Source of the DNA: Rhodoferax sp. AJA081-3
GTDB lineage: Bacteria; Pseudomonadota; Gammaproteobacteria; Burkholderiales; Burkholderiaceae_C
Assembly (NCBI RefSeq): GCF_017798165.1
Contig: NZ_CP059068.1
Span: 4,402,001-4,466,000, forward strand
Length of the DNA stretch: 64,000 nt
Direction of reading: 5' to 3'
The notes beneath the pieces were generated by a model that saw nothing but the letters and a program-made list of their open reading frames with translations, did no database searches and had not been told where the DNA came from. Below are positions 41,340-49,660 of the stretch, piece by piece. The position numbers and the translations under genes are program-made. Positions within the stretch are counted from its first letter, which is position 1, and the number at the start of each line of letters is the position of its first letter.

Positions 41340-42580
41340 GCCAGGGCGGCTGCGTCGGTGTTGCCGCGCAGAAAGGCCAACGCATCAGCCAGCACGGGGT
41401 CTGGTTTGATCCGCTTGAGGCATTGGTTGTCGCCATCGCAGAAAGTCAGGCGGTGGTTGTAGGCTGACAGGCACGGCGAGCAGGCAATGCCGCTTTCCAG
41501 TACCGTGTTGCGCGAGCCCAGCGGGCCGTATAACTTGCCGGTCTCGGGACCAAAGAAGACCATGGTTTGTATCGGGGTCAACGTCGCAAAGTGGCCGGGG
41601 CCGCCGTCGTTGGTGATCAGCAGGTCGGCGGCGTGCATCAGCATCAGCAGTTCACGGATGCTGCGGGTGTAGCCGGTCAGGTCTATGCAGGCGTCGTTGC
41701 GGATTTTGGAAATGAGGTCTTTGGCGAGTTGGGCATCGTCCTTCAGACCGATCAGGCCTACGGCGAATCCTGCAGCACACAGGCCTTGGGCGACGCGTGC
41801 GTAATGTTCGGCGGGCCAGGCCCGCTCGGGCAGGATGCCACCGCCAGCGTACATCAGCACCAGTTTTTTGCCGGACTTCACGGGATGGTCGGTGACCAGC
41901 TTGGCAGCGTAGGCGGCCAGTTCGTCTTGCGTGAAGGCCACGGACAGTTCGGTGTCCCTGGGCAGGCTGCGAATGGGCGCCGCCTTGTTGCGCGGCATGC
42001 TGCCGGCCGAATCCAGCGCGTCCACCAGCGACAAAAACTGCTTGCTGATGTGCTGGTAGGGGTTGTACGGAATGGCGTGGTTGATGAAACTGCCGCGGTA
42101 CAGGCCCTCTTGGGTGTGCGGCGTAAAGCCCACCCGCACCGGCGCGCCGGTCGTGAAGGACAGCAGGGCGCTGACGCGGGAAAACAGTTCGCAGTCGATC
42201 ACCGCATCCAGGCCCAGGCGGCGCATGGCCAGGCTGACTTTGATGATGTCGCCGATCAGTGATCCACCCGAACTGTCGTCCAGGCTGTGCATGTACTGTG
42301 GCTGGGTCAGCTGCAGCAGCTTGGTCACTTCCTGGTTTTTCTTCAGCTGCAGGATGTGGATGGCCGCGCCCGGGTACTGCCGGCGCAGTTGCGCAAACAT
42401 GGGTCCGGCCAGCACGATGCTGCCCATCTCGGACAGCAGGATCACCAGGATGTTCTTGGGTGAAATCGCCAGTTGGGGCGGCGCACTGAAGAGCCCCGTG
42501 AAGCGCACCCAGGCAGACACCGCACCGCACAGAAGCTGGCCTACCCAGCGATCAATGAAGCGTTGTGTCTGGAGTTTCAT
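41336..42580 (-). CDS. family 9 glycosyltransferase (heptosyltransferase-like)
   Basis: 414 residues from the ATG at 42580. GT9 signs are NILVILLSEMGSIVLAGPMFAQLRR near residue 40, the C-terminal nucleotide-sugar site LITNDGGPGHFATLTPIQTMVFFGPETGKLYGP, and a short Cys-rich end (CSPCLSAYNHRLTFCDGDNQCL). The latter resembles heptosyltransferase-like enzymes that glycosylate LPS core. It overlaps the GtrA gene by four bases and starts 28 bases after metK, so the group may be transcribed from the metK promoter. Confidence 0.87.
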   Translation of the reverse strand: MKLQTQRFIDRWVGQLLCGAVSAWVRFTGLFSAPPQLAISPKNILVILLSEMGSIVLAGPMFAQLRRQYPGAAIHILQLKKNQEVTKLLQLTQPQYMHSLDDSSGGSLIGDIIKVSLAMRRLGLDAVIDCELFSRVSALLSFTTGAPVRVGFTPHTQEGLYRGSFINHAIPYNPYQHISKQFLSLVDALDSAGSMPRNKAAPIRSLPRDTELSVAFTQDELAAYAAKLVTDHPVKSGKKLVLMYAGGGILPERAWPAEHYARVAQGLCAAGFAVGLIGLKDDAQLAKDLISKIRNDACIDLTGYTRSIRELLMLMHAADLLITNDGGPGHFATLTPIQTMVFFGPETGKLYGPLGSRNTVLESGIACSPCLSAYNHRLTFCDGDNQCLKRIKPDPVLADALAFLRGNTDAAALA

Positions 42581-42608
42581 GGGTGCGTGAGTGCCCGTCA
42601 ATGGCCGA

Positions 42609-43790
42609 TTACAAGCCAGCGGCTGCACGCAGCGCTGCGGCCTTGTCCGTACGTTCCCACGTGAAATCAGGCTCTTCACGGCCAAAGTGGCCGTAGGCCG
42701 CGGTCTTTTCGTAGATGGGGCGCAGCAGGTCCAGCATCTGGATGATGCCCTTGGGGCGCAGGTCGAAGTGTTCGTTGACCAGGGCGGCGATCTTGTCATC
42801 GGAGATCACGCCGGTGCCTTCGGTGTACACGGTCACGTTCATGGGCTTGGCCACGCCGATGGCATACGCCACCTGGATCTGGCACTGGCGTGCCAGGCCT
42901 GCCGCCACGATGTTCTTGGCCACATAACGTGCAGCGTAGGCGGCCGAGCGGTCCACCTTGGAGGGGTCCTTGCCAGAGAATGCACCACCGCCGTGGGGGC
43001 AGGCGCCGCCGTAGGTGTCCACAATGATCTTGCGCCCGGTCAGGCCGCAATCACCCTGCGGGCCGCCGATGACAAAACGGCCGGTGGGGTTGATCAGGTA
43101 TTTGGTGTCCTTGAGCCACTCTTTGGGCAGCACGGGCTTGATGATTTCTTCGATGATGGCTTCGGTGAACGAGGCCTTCATCTTGTGCATGGTCTCCGAC
43201 TGGTCCGGGCTGTGCTGGGTGGACAGCACCACGGTGTCAATGCTGTGGGGCTTGCCGTCCACATAACGCATCGTGACCTGGCTCTTGGCGTCCGGACGCA
43301 GAAAGGGCAGACGGCCATCTTTGCGCAATTGGGCCTGGCGCTCCATCAGGCGGTGGGCGTAATAGATAGGCGCTGGCATCAGCTCGGGGGTCTCGTTGCA
43401 GGCGTAGCCAAACATCAGGCCTTGGTCACCGGCGCCGGTGTTCAGGTGGTCGTCGGACGCGTGGTCCACGCCCTGGGCGATGTCGTTGGATTGTTTGTCA
43501 TAGGCCACCAGCACGGCGCAGCCTTTGTAGTCGATGCCGTAGTCGGTGTTGTCGTAACCGATGCGCTTGATGGTGTCGCGCGCCACCTGGATGTAGTCCA
43601 CATGGGCATTGGTGGTGATCTCACCAGCCAGCACGACCAGACCGGTGTTGGTCAGGGTCTCGGCGGCCACACGGGACTTGGGGTCCTGTTTAAAAATCGC
43701 GTCCAGGATCGCGTCAGAAATTTGGTCCGCGACTTTGTCGGGGTGGCCTTCAGAAACAGACTCGGAGGTAAAGAGGAAATCGTTCGCCAT
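42609..43790 (-). CDS. metK: S-adenosylmethionine synthetase
   Basis: 393 residues from the ATG at 43790 behind GGAG. All three domains are typical: [20 protein letters not shown] at the N-terminus with the catalytic His/Asp, [41 protein letters not shown], and [20 protein letters not shown] with the ATP/methionine-binding residues. It makes S-adenosylmethionine from methionine and ATP. It is divergent from a lauroyl acyltransferase gene. No SAM or SAH riboswitch was recognised in the 250-base upstream region. Confidence 0.97.
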   Translation of the reverse strand: MANDFLFTSESVSEGHPDKVADQISDAILDAIFKQDPKSRVAAETLTNTGLVVLAGEITTNAHVDYIQVARDTIKRIGYDNTDYGIDYKGCAVLVAYDKQSNDIAQGVDHASDDHLNTGAGDQGLMFGYACNETPELMPAPIYYAHRLMERQAQLRKDGRLPFLRPDAKSQVTMRYVDGKPHSIDTVVLSTQHSPDQSETMHKMKASFTEAIIEEIIKPVLPKEWLKDTKYLINPTGRFVIGGPQGDCGLTGRKIIVDTYGGACPHGGGAFSGKDPSKVDRSAAYAARYVAKNIVAAGLARQCQIQVAYAIGVAKPMNVTVYTEGTGVISDDKIAALVNEHFDLRPKGIIQMLDLLRPIYEKTAAYGHFGREEPDFTWERTDKAAALRAAAGL

Positions 43791-44040
43791 GGTTGCTTGC
43801 TCCAAAAAAACATCAAGTCGCGTTGCTTGGGCTTTGGGGCTTCGGCGAACGCTTTAGCAGAATTGTCGATATTGACAAGGCACAATGGCAACCCAATCCA
43901 GAATCACCACCGTGTGTGTCGCCCTGCAAGTAGTTCCGTAACTCAGCGACCGCGCGATTTTATCCCAGTCCGATTGCCCTGTAAAAAATGCTGTCCTTCT
44001 TTTGTATGCCAGTGATAACCCTGAGTAGGGGTGCGCGCAC

Positions 44041-44907
44041 GTGTTGACCCGTGCTGTCTTGCGGCTGGTGGTCTGGATGGGTTATCTGCCGCTGTTTGTG
44101 CTGCGTGCCCTGGGAACTGCGCTGGGCTTGTTGCTGTATGTGCTGGTTACATCCCGGCGGCGGGTGGTGGTGACCAATTTGCATTTGTGTTTCCCTCAGT
44201 GGTCCGCGGCCGAAGTGCGCGCCCAGACCCTGCGGGTATTCATCCATTTCACGCAAAGTTGGCTGGACCGTGGTTGGCTGTGGTACGGCCCGGCACGGTA
44301 CACACGCAAGCGCTTGAAGCTAACCGGTGCGATTGAAGAACTGGACGGCAATGCGCCAACGGTCATCTTTTTGCCCCACTTTGTTGGGCTCGATGCGGTG
44401 GGCATGGCATTGACCCAGCAAACGGCGCGCCGGTACACAACGATCTACACCAACCAGGCCAACGTGATTTCTGACGCCTGGATTCTGCACGGCCGCAAAC
44501 GTTTTGGTTCCATGCGACTGTTTGGCCGTGTGGACGGCGTCAAACCCATCGTGGAGGCGCTGCGCAAGGGCGAACCCTTGATCCTGCTGCCTGACATGAG
44601 TTTTGGGACCGAGGACTCGCTGTTTGTGCCGTTTTATGGCGTGCCAACGGCCACGGTTCCGTCCTTGTCCCGGTTTGCAAAACTGGGGCGGGCCAAGGTG
44701 GTGCCCATCCTTTCCAGGATGACCTCTTACGGTTATGAGATTCAGGTCTTGCCGGCGTGGACCGATTTTCCGTCGGGTGACCTGTTGGCCGATACCGCAT
44801 TGATGAATGCGCGGCTGCAAGACTACATCGACACCATGCCGTCCCAGTATTACTGGGTGCACAAGCGCTTCAAGGACAGGCCGAATGGGGAAAAGCCGCC
44901 GTATTAA
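44041..44907 (+). CDS. lipid A biosynthesis lauroyl-type acyltransferase (LpxL/HtrB family)
   Basis: 288 residues from GTG 44041. One N-terminal membrane segment (LGTALGLLLYVLVTS) anchors the catalytic part. The HxxxxD motif is HFVGLD in VIFLPHFVGLDAVGMA, with the partner block PLILLPDMSFGTEDSLFVPFYG and the end YYWVHKRFKDRP, typical of LpxL. It adds a secondary acyl chain to lipid A. Together with the GT39/GtrA/GT9 group this makes the region a small LPS-modification area. Its TAA stop and that of the convergent hydrolase gene overlap in one TTAA. Confidence 0.92.
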   Translation: MLTRAVLRLVVWMGYLPLFVLRALGTALGLLLYVLVTSRRRVVVTNLHLCFPQWSAAEVRAQTLRVFIHFTQSWLDRGWLWYGPARYTRKRLKLTGAIEELDGNAPTVIFLPHFVGLDAVGMALTQQTARRYTTIYTNQANVISDAWILHGRKRFGSMRLFGRVDGVKPIVEALRKGEPLILLPDMSFGTEDSLFVPFYGVPTATVPSLSRFAKLGRAKVVPILSRMTSYGYEIQVLPAWTDFPSGDLLADTALMNARLQDYIDTMPSQYYWVHKRFKDRPNGEKPPY

Positions 44908-45818
44908 ACGTTGCCCAAGAAGTCCTGCAGCAACCGGGTCACCAAAGCCGGTTGTTCATGGATGATCCAGTGTGTGGCATCGGGGATTTTGTGCAGCGTC
45001 AGATCGGGCACATATTCCTCCAGTCCCTCGATCAACACGGGCGGCAGAGCTGTATCGTCCATGCCCCAGACCACCAGGGTTGGCAGTGTGATGGTCAACA
45101 TGCTCTGTGGCAGGTCAACGGCCGCAGCGGCCGGGTCTTCGGGCCGGGGTGGCCGCAGAGGGGATGACCGGTAGTAGTTGCAACCGCCGCGCAGGCCATG
45201 TGACCACACCCCGCGGTATTGGTCTTTGACCGCTTCCGTCAACCACGGCGTTGCCCGGTTACCTGCAAATTCGTGGGTTAGGAAGTTGAACAAACGGGCG
45301 AAGTCGTTTTCTGTCAGCGAGGCTTCTGCATCGTCGCGCACCAGGAAGTTCATGTAGGCGCTGGCCGCTTGCTGCGCCGTATTGTTCTTGAGCTCGCGCA
45401 AAAAAGTGCCGGGGTGCGGCGAATTGATGATGGCGAGTTTGCAGGTCAATTCTGGAAGTTGGTTGGCAAAGTTCCATGCCACCGCACCGCCCCAGTCGTG
45501 GGCGACAAGACATGCCAAGGCTTGTGTGCCGCCGGTCTCTGCCGCCACCAGGGCCGCTATGTCCTGTACCAGGAATTTGGGGCGGTAGGCGCTGACCTCG
45601 GTTGGGCTAGACGACTTTTCAAAGCCGCGCATGTTGGGCGCCACGCAACGGTAGCCGCCGTTCTCAGTTTTGGAGAAATGTTCCAGCAGTGCGTCCCAGA
45701 CAAAGGCGCCTTCGGGAAAACCATGCAGAAAAATCAGCACCGGCCGCCCGGGCGTTCCGGCAGCCCGGCAACTCAAGGTGATGCCGTGGGGCAATGCCTG
45801 CTGGTAGGTTTCAATCAT
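44904..45818 (-). CDS. alpha/beta hydrolase, epoxide-hydrolase-like
   Basis: 304 residues. The oxyanion region is LHGFPEGAFVWD, the nucleophile Asp is in VAHDWGGAVAW (a sign of epoxide hydrolase or haloalkane dehalogenase rather than lipase), and the catalytic Asp/His are in WGMDDTALPP and ATHWIIHEQPA. There is a lid domain between residues 150 and 220 with a Tyr-rich patch (GCNYYRSSPL). Its start overlaps the engB stop (ATGA). The physiological substrate is unknown; an epoxide or ester is plausible. Confidence 0.85.
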   Translation of the reverse strand: MIETYQQALPHGITLSCRAAGTPGRPVLIFLHGFPEGAFVWDALLEHFSKTENGGYRCVAPNMRGFEKSSSPTEVSAYRPKFLVQDIAALVAAETGGTQALACLVAHDWGGAVAWNFANQLPELTCKLAIINSPHPGTFLRELKNNTAQQAASAYMNFLVRDDAEASLTENDFARLFNFLTHEFAGNRATPWLTEAVKDQYRGVWSHGLRGGCNYYRSSPLRPPRPEDPAAAAVDLPQSMLTITLPTLVVWGMDDTALPPVLIEGLEEYVPDLTLHKIPDATHWIIHEQPALVTRLLQDFLGNV

Positions 45819-46564
45819 TCGTCCGTGTCGGCTGCGGCTTCTGGAATTTCAGCTTTGGGTGCCTTTTCGGCCTTGGCCACCGGATGCGCCCATTTCCACA
45901 ACAACTGGGCCACTTCGTCTATGCCCTTGCGTTTTGGGGCAGAGAACAGCATCACCTCACCCCCACCGGCCTGCAGCTTGGTGATCGACAGGATCTTGGT
46001 GGCTTCACTGCGGGTCAGCTTGTCGGATTTGGTCAGGATGATCAAAAATTTGAGTCCTTCCTGCACGCGGGGTCGGATCACGTCGAGCAGGATCTCGTCC
46101 AACTCGGTCAGGCCGTGGCGTGGATCACACATCAGCACAATGCCGGTCAGGTTCTTGCGGGTGATCAGGTAATTGGCCATGACCTGCTGCCAGCGGATCT
46201 TGTCCTGTTTGGGCACGGCTGCGTAGCCGTAGCCGGGTAAGTCGGTCAGGATGGCGTCGGTCACACCCTGCTTGCCCAGGGCAAACAGGTTGATGTGCTG
46301 GGTGCGCCCCGGCTTTTTGGAGGCAAAGGCCAGCTGCTTTTGTTGCGTCAGCGTATTAATACAGGTGGATTTGCCCGCGTTGGAGCGGCCCACGAAGGCG
46401 ATTTCGGGCAGGTCCAACGGTGGCAGAAAATGCAGTTCTGGAGCAGTGGTCAGAAATTTGGCGGTGTGCAGCCAGCCCAAGGCGATGGCCGCAGGGGTCT
46501 TTTCACCATCCCCAGCCTTGGGTGCGGGGGGGGTAAAGCTAGTGGAGTTTGTGTTGGTAGTCAT
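45815..46564 (-). CDS. engB: ribosome biogenesis GTPase EngB/YsxC
   Basis: 249 residues from the ATG at 46564. G1 is GRSNAGKSTCINTL, G2/switch I follows with KPGRTQHINLFAL, G3 is DLPGYGYAAVP, and G4 is TKSDK. This is the family of essential GTPases in large-subunit assembly. The C-terminal 25 residues are an Ala/Lys/Glu-rich tail often seen in Burkholderiales. The long open frame continuing upstream on the minus strand to 47353 is antisense to cytochrome c4 and is not part of this gene. It is divergent from cytochrome c4, as in many relatives. Confidence 0.95.
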   Translation of the reverse strand: MTTNTNSTSFTPPAPKAGDGEKTPAAIALGWLHTAKFLTTAPELHFLPPLDLPEIAFVGRSNAGKSTCINTLTQQKQLAFASKKPGRTQHINLFALGKQGVTDAILTDLPGYGYAAVPKQDKIRWQQVMANYLITRKNLTGIVLMCDPRHGLTELDEILLDVIRPRVQEGLKFLIILTKSDKLTRSEATKILSITKLQAGGGEVMLFSAPKRKGIDEVAQLLWKWAHPVAKAEKAPKAEIPEAAADTDE

Positions 46565-46636
46565 GGAATAAGGCGAGAGACCCGAGCCGCATTGTAGAAT
46601 GCCCCCTGTTTTGCCCACTAGACCTACAGCAGCACC

Positions 46637-47299
46637 ATGAAGTTGATCGCCCAATTGCTCATCGCCGCCACTGCGGCAGCCTCGCCCATTTTTGCCTTCG
46701 CTTCTACAGCCGCTGCGCCCGCATCGGCACCCGCTGCACAGGCTGCAGCGCCGGTGGTGAAGCCAGACCTGGCCAAAGGTGAAGCGGCTTTCGGAACGGT
46801 CTGCGCGTCCTGCCATGGTGCGGATGGCAATTCCGGCACCCCGGCCAACCCCAAGCTGGCGCAACAGCACCCTGAGTACCTGGTCAAGCAACTGCAAGAA
46901 TTCAAATCGGACAAGCGCAGCAACCCCATCATGAAGGGTTTTGCCGCTACGCTGTCCGACCAGGACATGAAAAACATCTCCTACTGGCTGGCCAGCAAGC
47001 CTGCCAAGAATGGCGCTGCCACCGACAAGACCATGGTGCAACTTGGTGAGCGTATCTACCGCGGTGGCATTGCCGACCGCCAGGTGCCTGCCTGCGCTGG
47101 CTGCCATAGCCCCAATGGCGCCGGTATTCCTTCCCAATACCCCCGTGTGAGCGGTCAACATGCGGACTACGCTGTAGCGCAGTTGATTGCCTTCCGCGAC
47201 GGTGGCCGCAAGAACAGCCTGCAGATGAGCCAGATCGCTGCCAAGATGAACGACCGTGAAATCAAGGCGGTGTCTGACTACATCGCCGGTTTGCGTTAA
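46637..47299 (+). CDS. cytochrome c4, diheme
   Basis: 220 residues. A signal peptide (LIAQLLIAATAAASPIFAFA) is followed by two c-type domains, each with a heme site: CASCHG near residue 55 and CAGCHS near residue 155. Distal methionine ligands are likely in NPIMKGFA and in SLQMSQIAAKM. The DGNSGTPANPKLAQQHPEYLVKQL phrase is characteristic of c4. It transfers electrons between the bc1 complex and terminal oxidases in the periplasm. A strong intrinsic terminator follows at 47362. Confidence 0.95.
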   Translation: MKLIAQLLIAATAAASPIFAFASTAAAPASAPAAQAAAPVVKPDLAKGEAAFGTVCASCHGADGNSGTPANPKLAQQHPEYLVKQLQEFKSDKRSNPIMKGFAATLSDQDMKNISYWLASKPAKNGAATDKTMVQLGERIYRGGIADRQVPACAGCHSPNGAGIPSQYPRVSGQHADYAVAQLIAFRDGGRKNSLQMSQIAAKMNDREIKAVSDYIAGLR

Positions 47300-47361
47300 G
47301 ACCATCGGTTGATACGGCTGCGCGGGGTTCTTTGCGGAACCAAACGCCAGCAACCATCCCT

Positions 47362-47400
47362 AAAGGGGCAGATGCATCGCAGGATGGGTCTGCCCCTTTT
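47362..47400 (+). terminator. Rho-independent terminator of cytochrome c4
   Basis: Perfect 11-base arms AAAGGGGCAGA and TCTGCCCCTTT around a 16-base loop, running into a short T-run. It lies 63 bases past the cytochrome c4 stop. Confidence 0.9.
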
Positions 47401-47476
47401 GCTTAGGTGTAAGAAATGGGGCCTTCAGTCGACTAAGTTTTAGCCGACCAAGTTCTAAACGAGGAAATACCCCATC

Positions 47477-48484
47477 ATGCTGATCAAAACCCAAGGCAAC
47501 GGTTTCAACCACCCACTCTCCAGCGAAATCACCGCGCAATCCCACTACGAGAAACGGCGCGACATCCTGAAACTGATGGCTACGGGTGTGGCTGGCGGCG
47601 CAATGGCTACCTGGGCGTCCCGCCAAGCATTGGCACAGGCTGCATCACCGATACCGCGACCCGGCAAACACGCTGTTTTGAGCGCACGGGCTTCTACGGT
47701 AGCGGGGGCCACAACCATGGAAAAGGCCACGGCCTACAAAGACGCCAGCAGCTATAACAATTTCTACGAGTTTGGCACGGACAAGTCAGACCCCGCGGCC
47801 AATGCGCACACGCTGAAGACCAGTCCCTGGTCTGTGGAGATCGAAGGTCTGGTCAAGAAGCCCGGCAAGCTGGCGCTGGAAGATTTGCTCAAGCTCAGCC
47901 CGATGGAAGACCGTCTGTACCGCCTGCGCTGTGTGGAGGGTTGGTCCATGGTTATCCCCTGGGTGGGGTATTCGATGGCCGATCTGATCAAACACGTTGA
48001 ACCATTGGGCAGTGCCAAGTATGTGGAGTTTGTGACACTGGCCGACCCCAAGACCATGCCTTTTGTCGGTTCCCGCGTGCTGGACTGGCCCTATGTGGAA
48101 GCCCTGCGTTTGGATGAGGCCCTGCACCCACTCACCTTGTTGACCTTTGGCATGTACGGCGAGGTGTTGCCCAACCAGAGTGGTGCACCGGTGCGCCTGG
48201 TCGTGCCCTGGAAGTACGGTTTCAAGAGTGGCAAGAGCATTGTCAAGATCCGCTTCACCGACAAACAACCGGGCACAGCGTGGAACAAGGCTGCCGCCAA
48301 CGAATACGGCTTCTACTCCAACGTCAACCCCAATGTGGACCACCCCCGCTGGAGCCAGGCCACTGAGCGACGCATCGGCGAAGACGGCTTGTTCGCCAAG
48401 AAGCGCAAGACGCTGATGTTCAACGGCTACGAAGCCCAGGTTGGCCAGCTGTATGCGGGCATGGACCTGAAGAAGTTTTTCTGA
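47477..48484 (+). CDS. msrP: protein-methionine-sulfoxide reductase catalytic subunit MsrP
   Basis: 335 residues. The N-terminus has a twin-arginine signal ([12 protein letters not shown] then [14 protein letters not shown]), as expected for a molybdenum-cofactor enzyme exported folded. The mature part has [13 protein letters not shown], the Mo-ligating Cys in [17 protein letters not shown], and [17 protein letters not shown]. It repairs oxidised methionines in periplasmic proteins. It is followed nine bases later by its membrane partner MsrQ. Confidence 0.95.
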   Translation: MLIKTQGNGFNHPLSSEITAQSHYEKRRDILKLMATGVAGGAMATWASRQALAQAASPIPRPGKHAVLSARASTVAGATTMEKATAYKDASSYNNFYEFGTDKSDPAANAHTLKTSPWSVEIEGLVKKPGKLALEDLLKLSPMEDRLYRLRCVEGWSMVIPWVGYSMADLIKHVEPLGSAKYVEFVTLADPKTMPFVGSRVLDWPYVEALRLDEALHPLTLLTFGMYGEVLPNQSGAPVRLVVPWKYGFKSGKSIVKIRFTDKQPGTAWNKAAANEYGFYSNVNPNVDHPRWSQATERRIGEDGLFAKKRKTLMFNGYEAQVGQLYAGMDLKKFF

Positions 48485-48492
48485 TCTGCACC

Positions 48493-49146
48493 GTGTCCAT
48501 GCGCGCACGCATCAACCACTACTTGTCCAGCCGGTTTGCCAAGCCATTGGCATTTGTTTTGGGGTTGCTGCCGTTGGTCTGGCTGGTGATAGCGGCAGTT
48601 TTTGACTGGCTGGGCGCCAATCCGGCCGAGGCCCTGGAGCGGTCCACGGGGGACTGGACCTTGCGTATGCTGTGTGTGGTATTGGCGATCACGCCCCTGC
48701 GCACCGTGGCGGGTTTACCGCCGTTGGCAAAGTTCAGGCGCATGGCGGGCCTGTTTGTGTACTTCTATGCGGTGCTGCACCTGTTGGCGTACAGCTGGTT
48801 TGATATGGGGTTTGAGGTGGCCGAGATCGCCAAGGACATCGTCAAACGGCCCTTTATTCTGGTGGGCTTCACCGCAGTGGTACTGCTGACACCGCTGGCG
48901 TTGACTTCCTTCAACCGGGCGATCAAGGCCTTGGGGGGACGCCGCTGGCAGATGCTGCACCGGCTCGTGTATGCGGTTGCAGTGCTGGCCGTGGTGCACT
49001 TCTTCTGGATGCGGGCCGGCAAGAACGATTTTGCGGAGGTGGCCGTTTACGCCGTCATCCTGGGCAGCCTACTGGCCTGGCGGGTGGCGCAATCCATAAA
49101 GAAAAAAGGCCTTAAGCCCCCGTCAGTACTACGTAGTCAGCTATAA
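48493..49146 (+). CDS. msrQ: heme-binding membrane subunit MsrQ
   Basis: 217 residues starting with GTG 48493 or the ATG two codons later. Six membrane segments are seen, with heme-ligand His residues in YFYAVLHLLAYSW, RRWQMLHRLVYAVAVLAVVHFFW. It passes electrons from the quinone pool to MsrP. The last dozen residues (KGLKPPSVLRSQL) are encoded by inverted repeat copy F, and the stop overlaps the 3' end of the convergent lptM gene by ten bases, so the native C-terminus has probably been replaced. Confidence 0.93.
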   Translation: MSMRARINHYLSSRFAKPLAFVLGLLPLVWLVIAAVFDWLGANPAEALERSTGDWTLRMLCVVLAITPLRTVAGLPPLAKFRRMAGLFVYFYAVLHLLAYSWFDMGFEVAEIAKDIVKRPFILVGFTAVVLLTPLALTSFNRAIKALGGRRWQMLHRLVYAVAVLAVVHFFWMRAGKNDFAEVAVYAVILGSLLAWRVAQSIKKKGLKPPSVLRSQL

Positions 49147-49158
49147 AATATATAGCTA
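49108..49158 (-). repeat. dispersed intergenic repeat, copy F (inverted)
   Basis: Minus-strand reading: TAGCTATATATTTTATAGCT head, spacer, GACGGGGGCTTAAGGCC tail. It encodes the C-terminal residues of both convergent genes, msrQ on the plus strand and lptM on the minus strand. Confidence 0.75.
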
Positions 49159-49313
49159 ATGCCAGTGGTGGCCAATGGCGCACTCGCCGCCGGTTTGGCG
49201 GGCTTTGGCGGTGGGGGCAAATACAGCGATCCCGTCTGGCCACAACCCGTCAGCGTTGACATACAGGCACCAAGGACAAGCGCACTGACTAGAATTTGCT
49301 TTGCGATCAACAT
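49137..49313 (-). CDS. lptM: LptM-like (YifL) small lipoprotein
   Basis: 58 residues from the ATG at 49313. The signal peptide ends in a lipobox (MSTLTGCG) and is followed by the family's QTGSLYLPPPP, then a Pro/Ala tail. LptM stabilises the LPS translocon LptD/E. In relatives lysA usually follows lptM; here it does not. The last nine residues (GISYIFYS after TT) are translated from the palindromic head of repeat copy F, so the C-terminus is repeat-derived. It is divergent from cyaY. Confidence 0.82.
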   Translation of the reverse strand: MLIAKQILVSALVLGACMSTLTGCGQTGSLYLPPPPKPAKPAASAPLATTGISYIFYS

Positions 49314-49330
49314 GGTGAAAATTGTACGTA

Positions 49331-49660
49331 ATGACTGATTCTGAATACATGGACCGCGCCGAAGCATTGCTCAAGGCGGTGGAAACGGGTTGTGATCGCA
49401 TCAACGACGAAACCGATGCGGATCTGGACAACCAGCGGGTAGGCGGCATGGTAACCATTACCTTCGCCAACCGCAGCCAGATTGTCATCAACCAGCAAAA
49501 GCCCTTGCACGAAATCTGGATGGCCACCAAGGCCGGTGGCTTCCACTACCGTTGGCTGGATGGCGCCTGGCAAGACACCAAGGGGCAGGGCGAGTTCTTT
49601 GCGGCGCTCACCCAGCACGCAAGTGGTCAGGCTGGCCAAAGCTTGCGGTTTGCAGCCTGA
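49331..49660 (+). CDS. cyaY: frataxin-like iron-sulfur assembly protein CyaY
   Basis: 109 residues from the ATG at 49331. The acidic helix [22 protein letters not shown] and the strand block [36 protein letters not shown] are the frataxin core, which binds iron and tunes cysteine desulfurase activity. The stop is immediately next to the stop of the convergent PBP1A gene with no spacer. The lptM/cyaY divergence is a standard Burkholderiales arrangement. Confidence 0.93.
   Translation: MTDSEYMDRAEALLKAVETGCDRINDETDADLDNQRVGGMVTITFANRSQIVINQQKPLHEIWMATKAGGFHYRWLDGAWQDTKGQGEFFAALTQHASGQAGQSLRFAA

Noticed and set aside
41336..42799. Long N-terminal extension of the GT9 gene
   Set aside because: It overlaps the metK coding region and has no protein-like composition; the ATG at 42580 gives a normal GT9 start.
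43791..44040. Possible SAM or SAH riboswitch upstream of metK
   Set aside because: No conserved core pairing of the known classes could be traced by eye in the leader.
45815..47353. A 512-codon open frame on the minus strand continuing engB upstream
   Set aside because: The added part is exactly antisense to cytochrome c4, which has clear heme motifs; engB starts at 46564.
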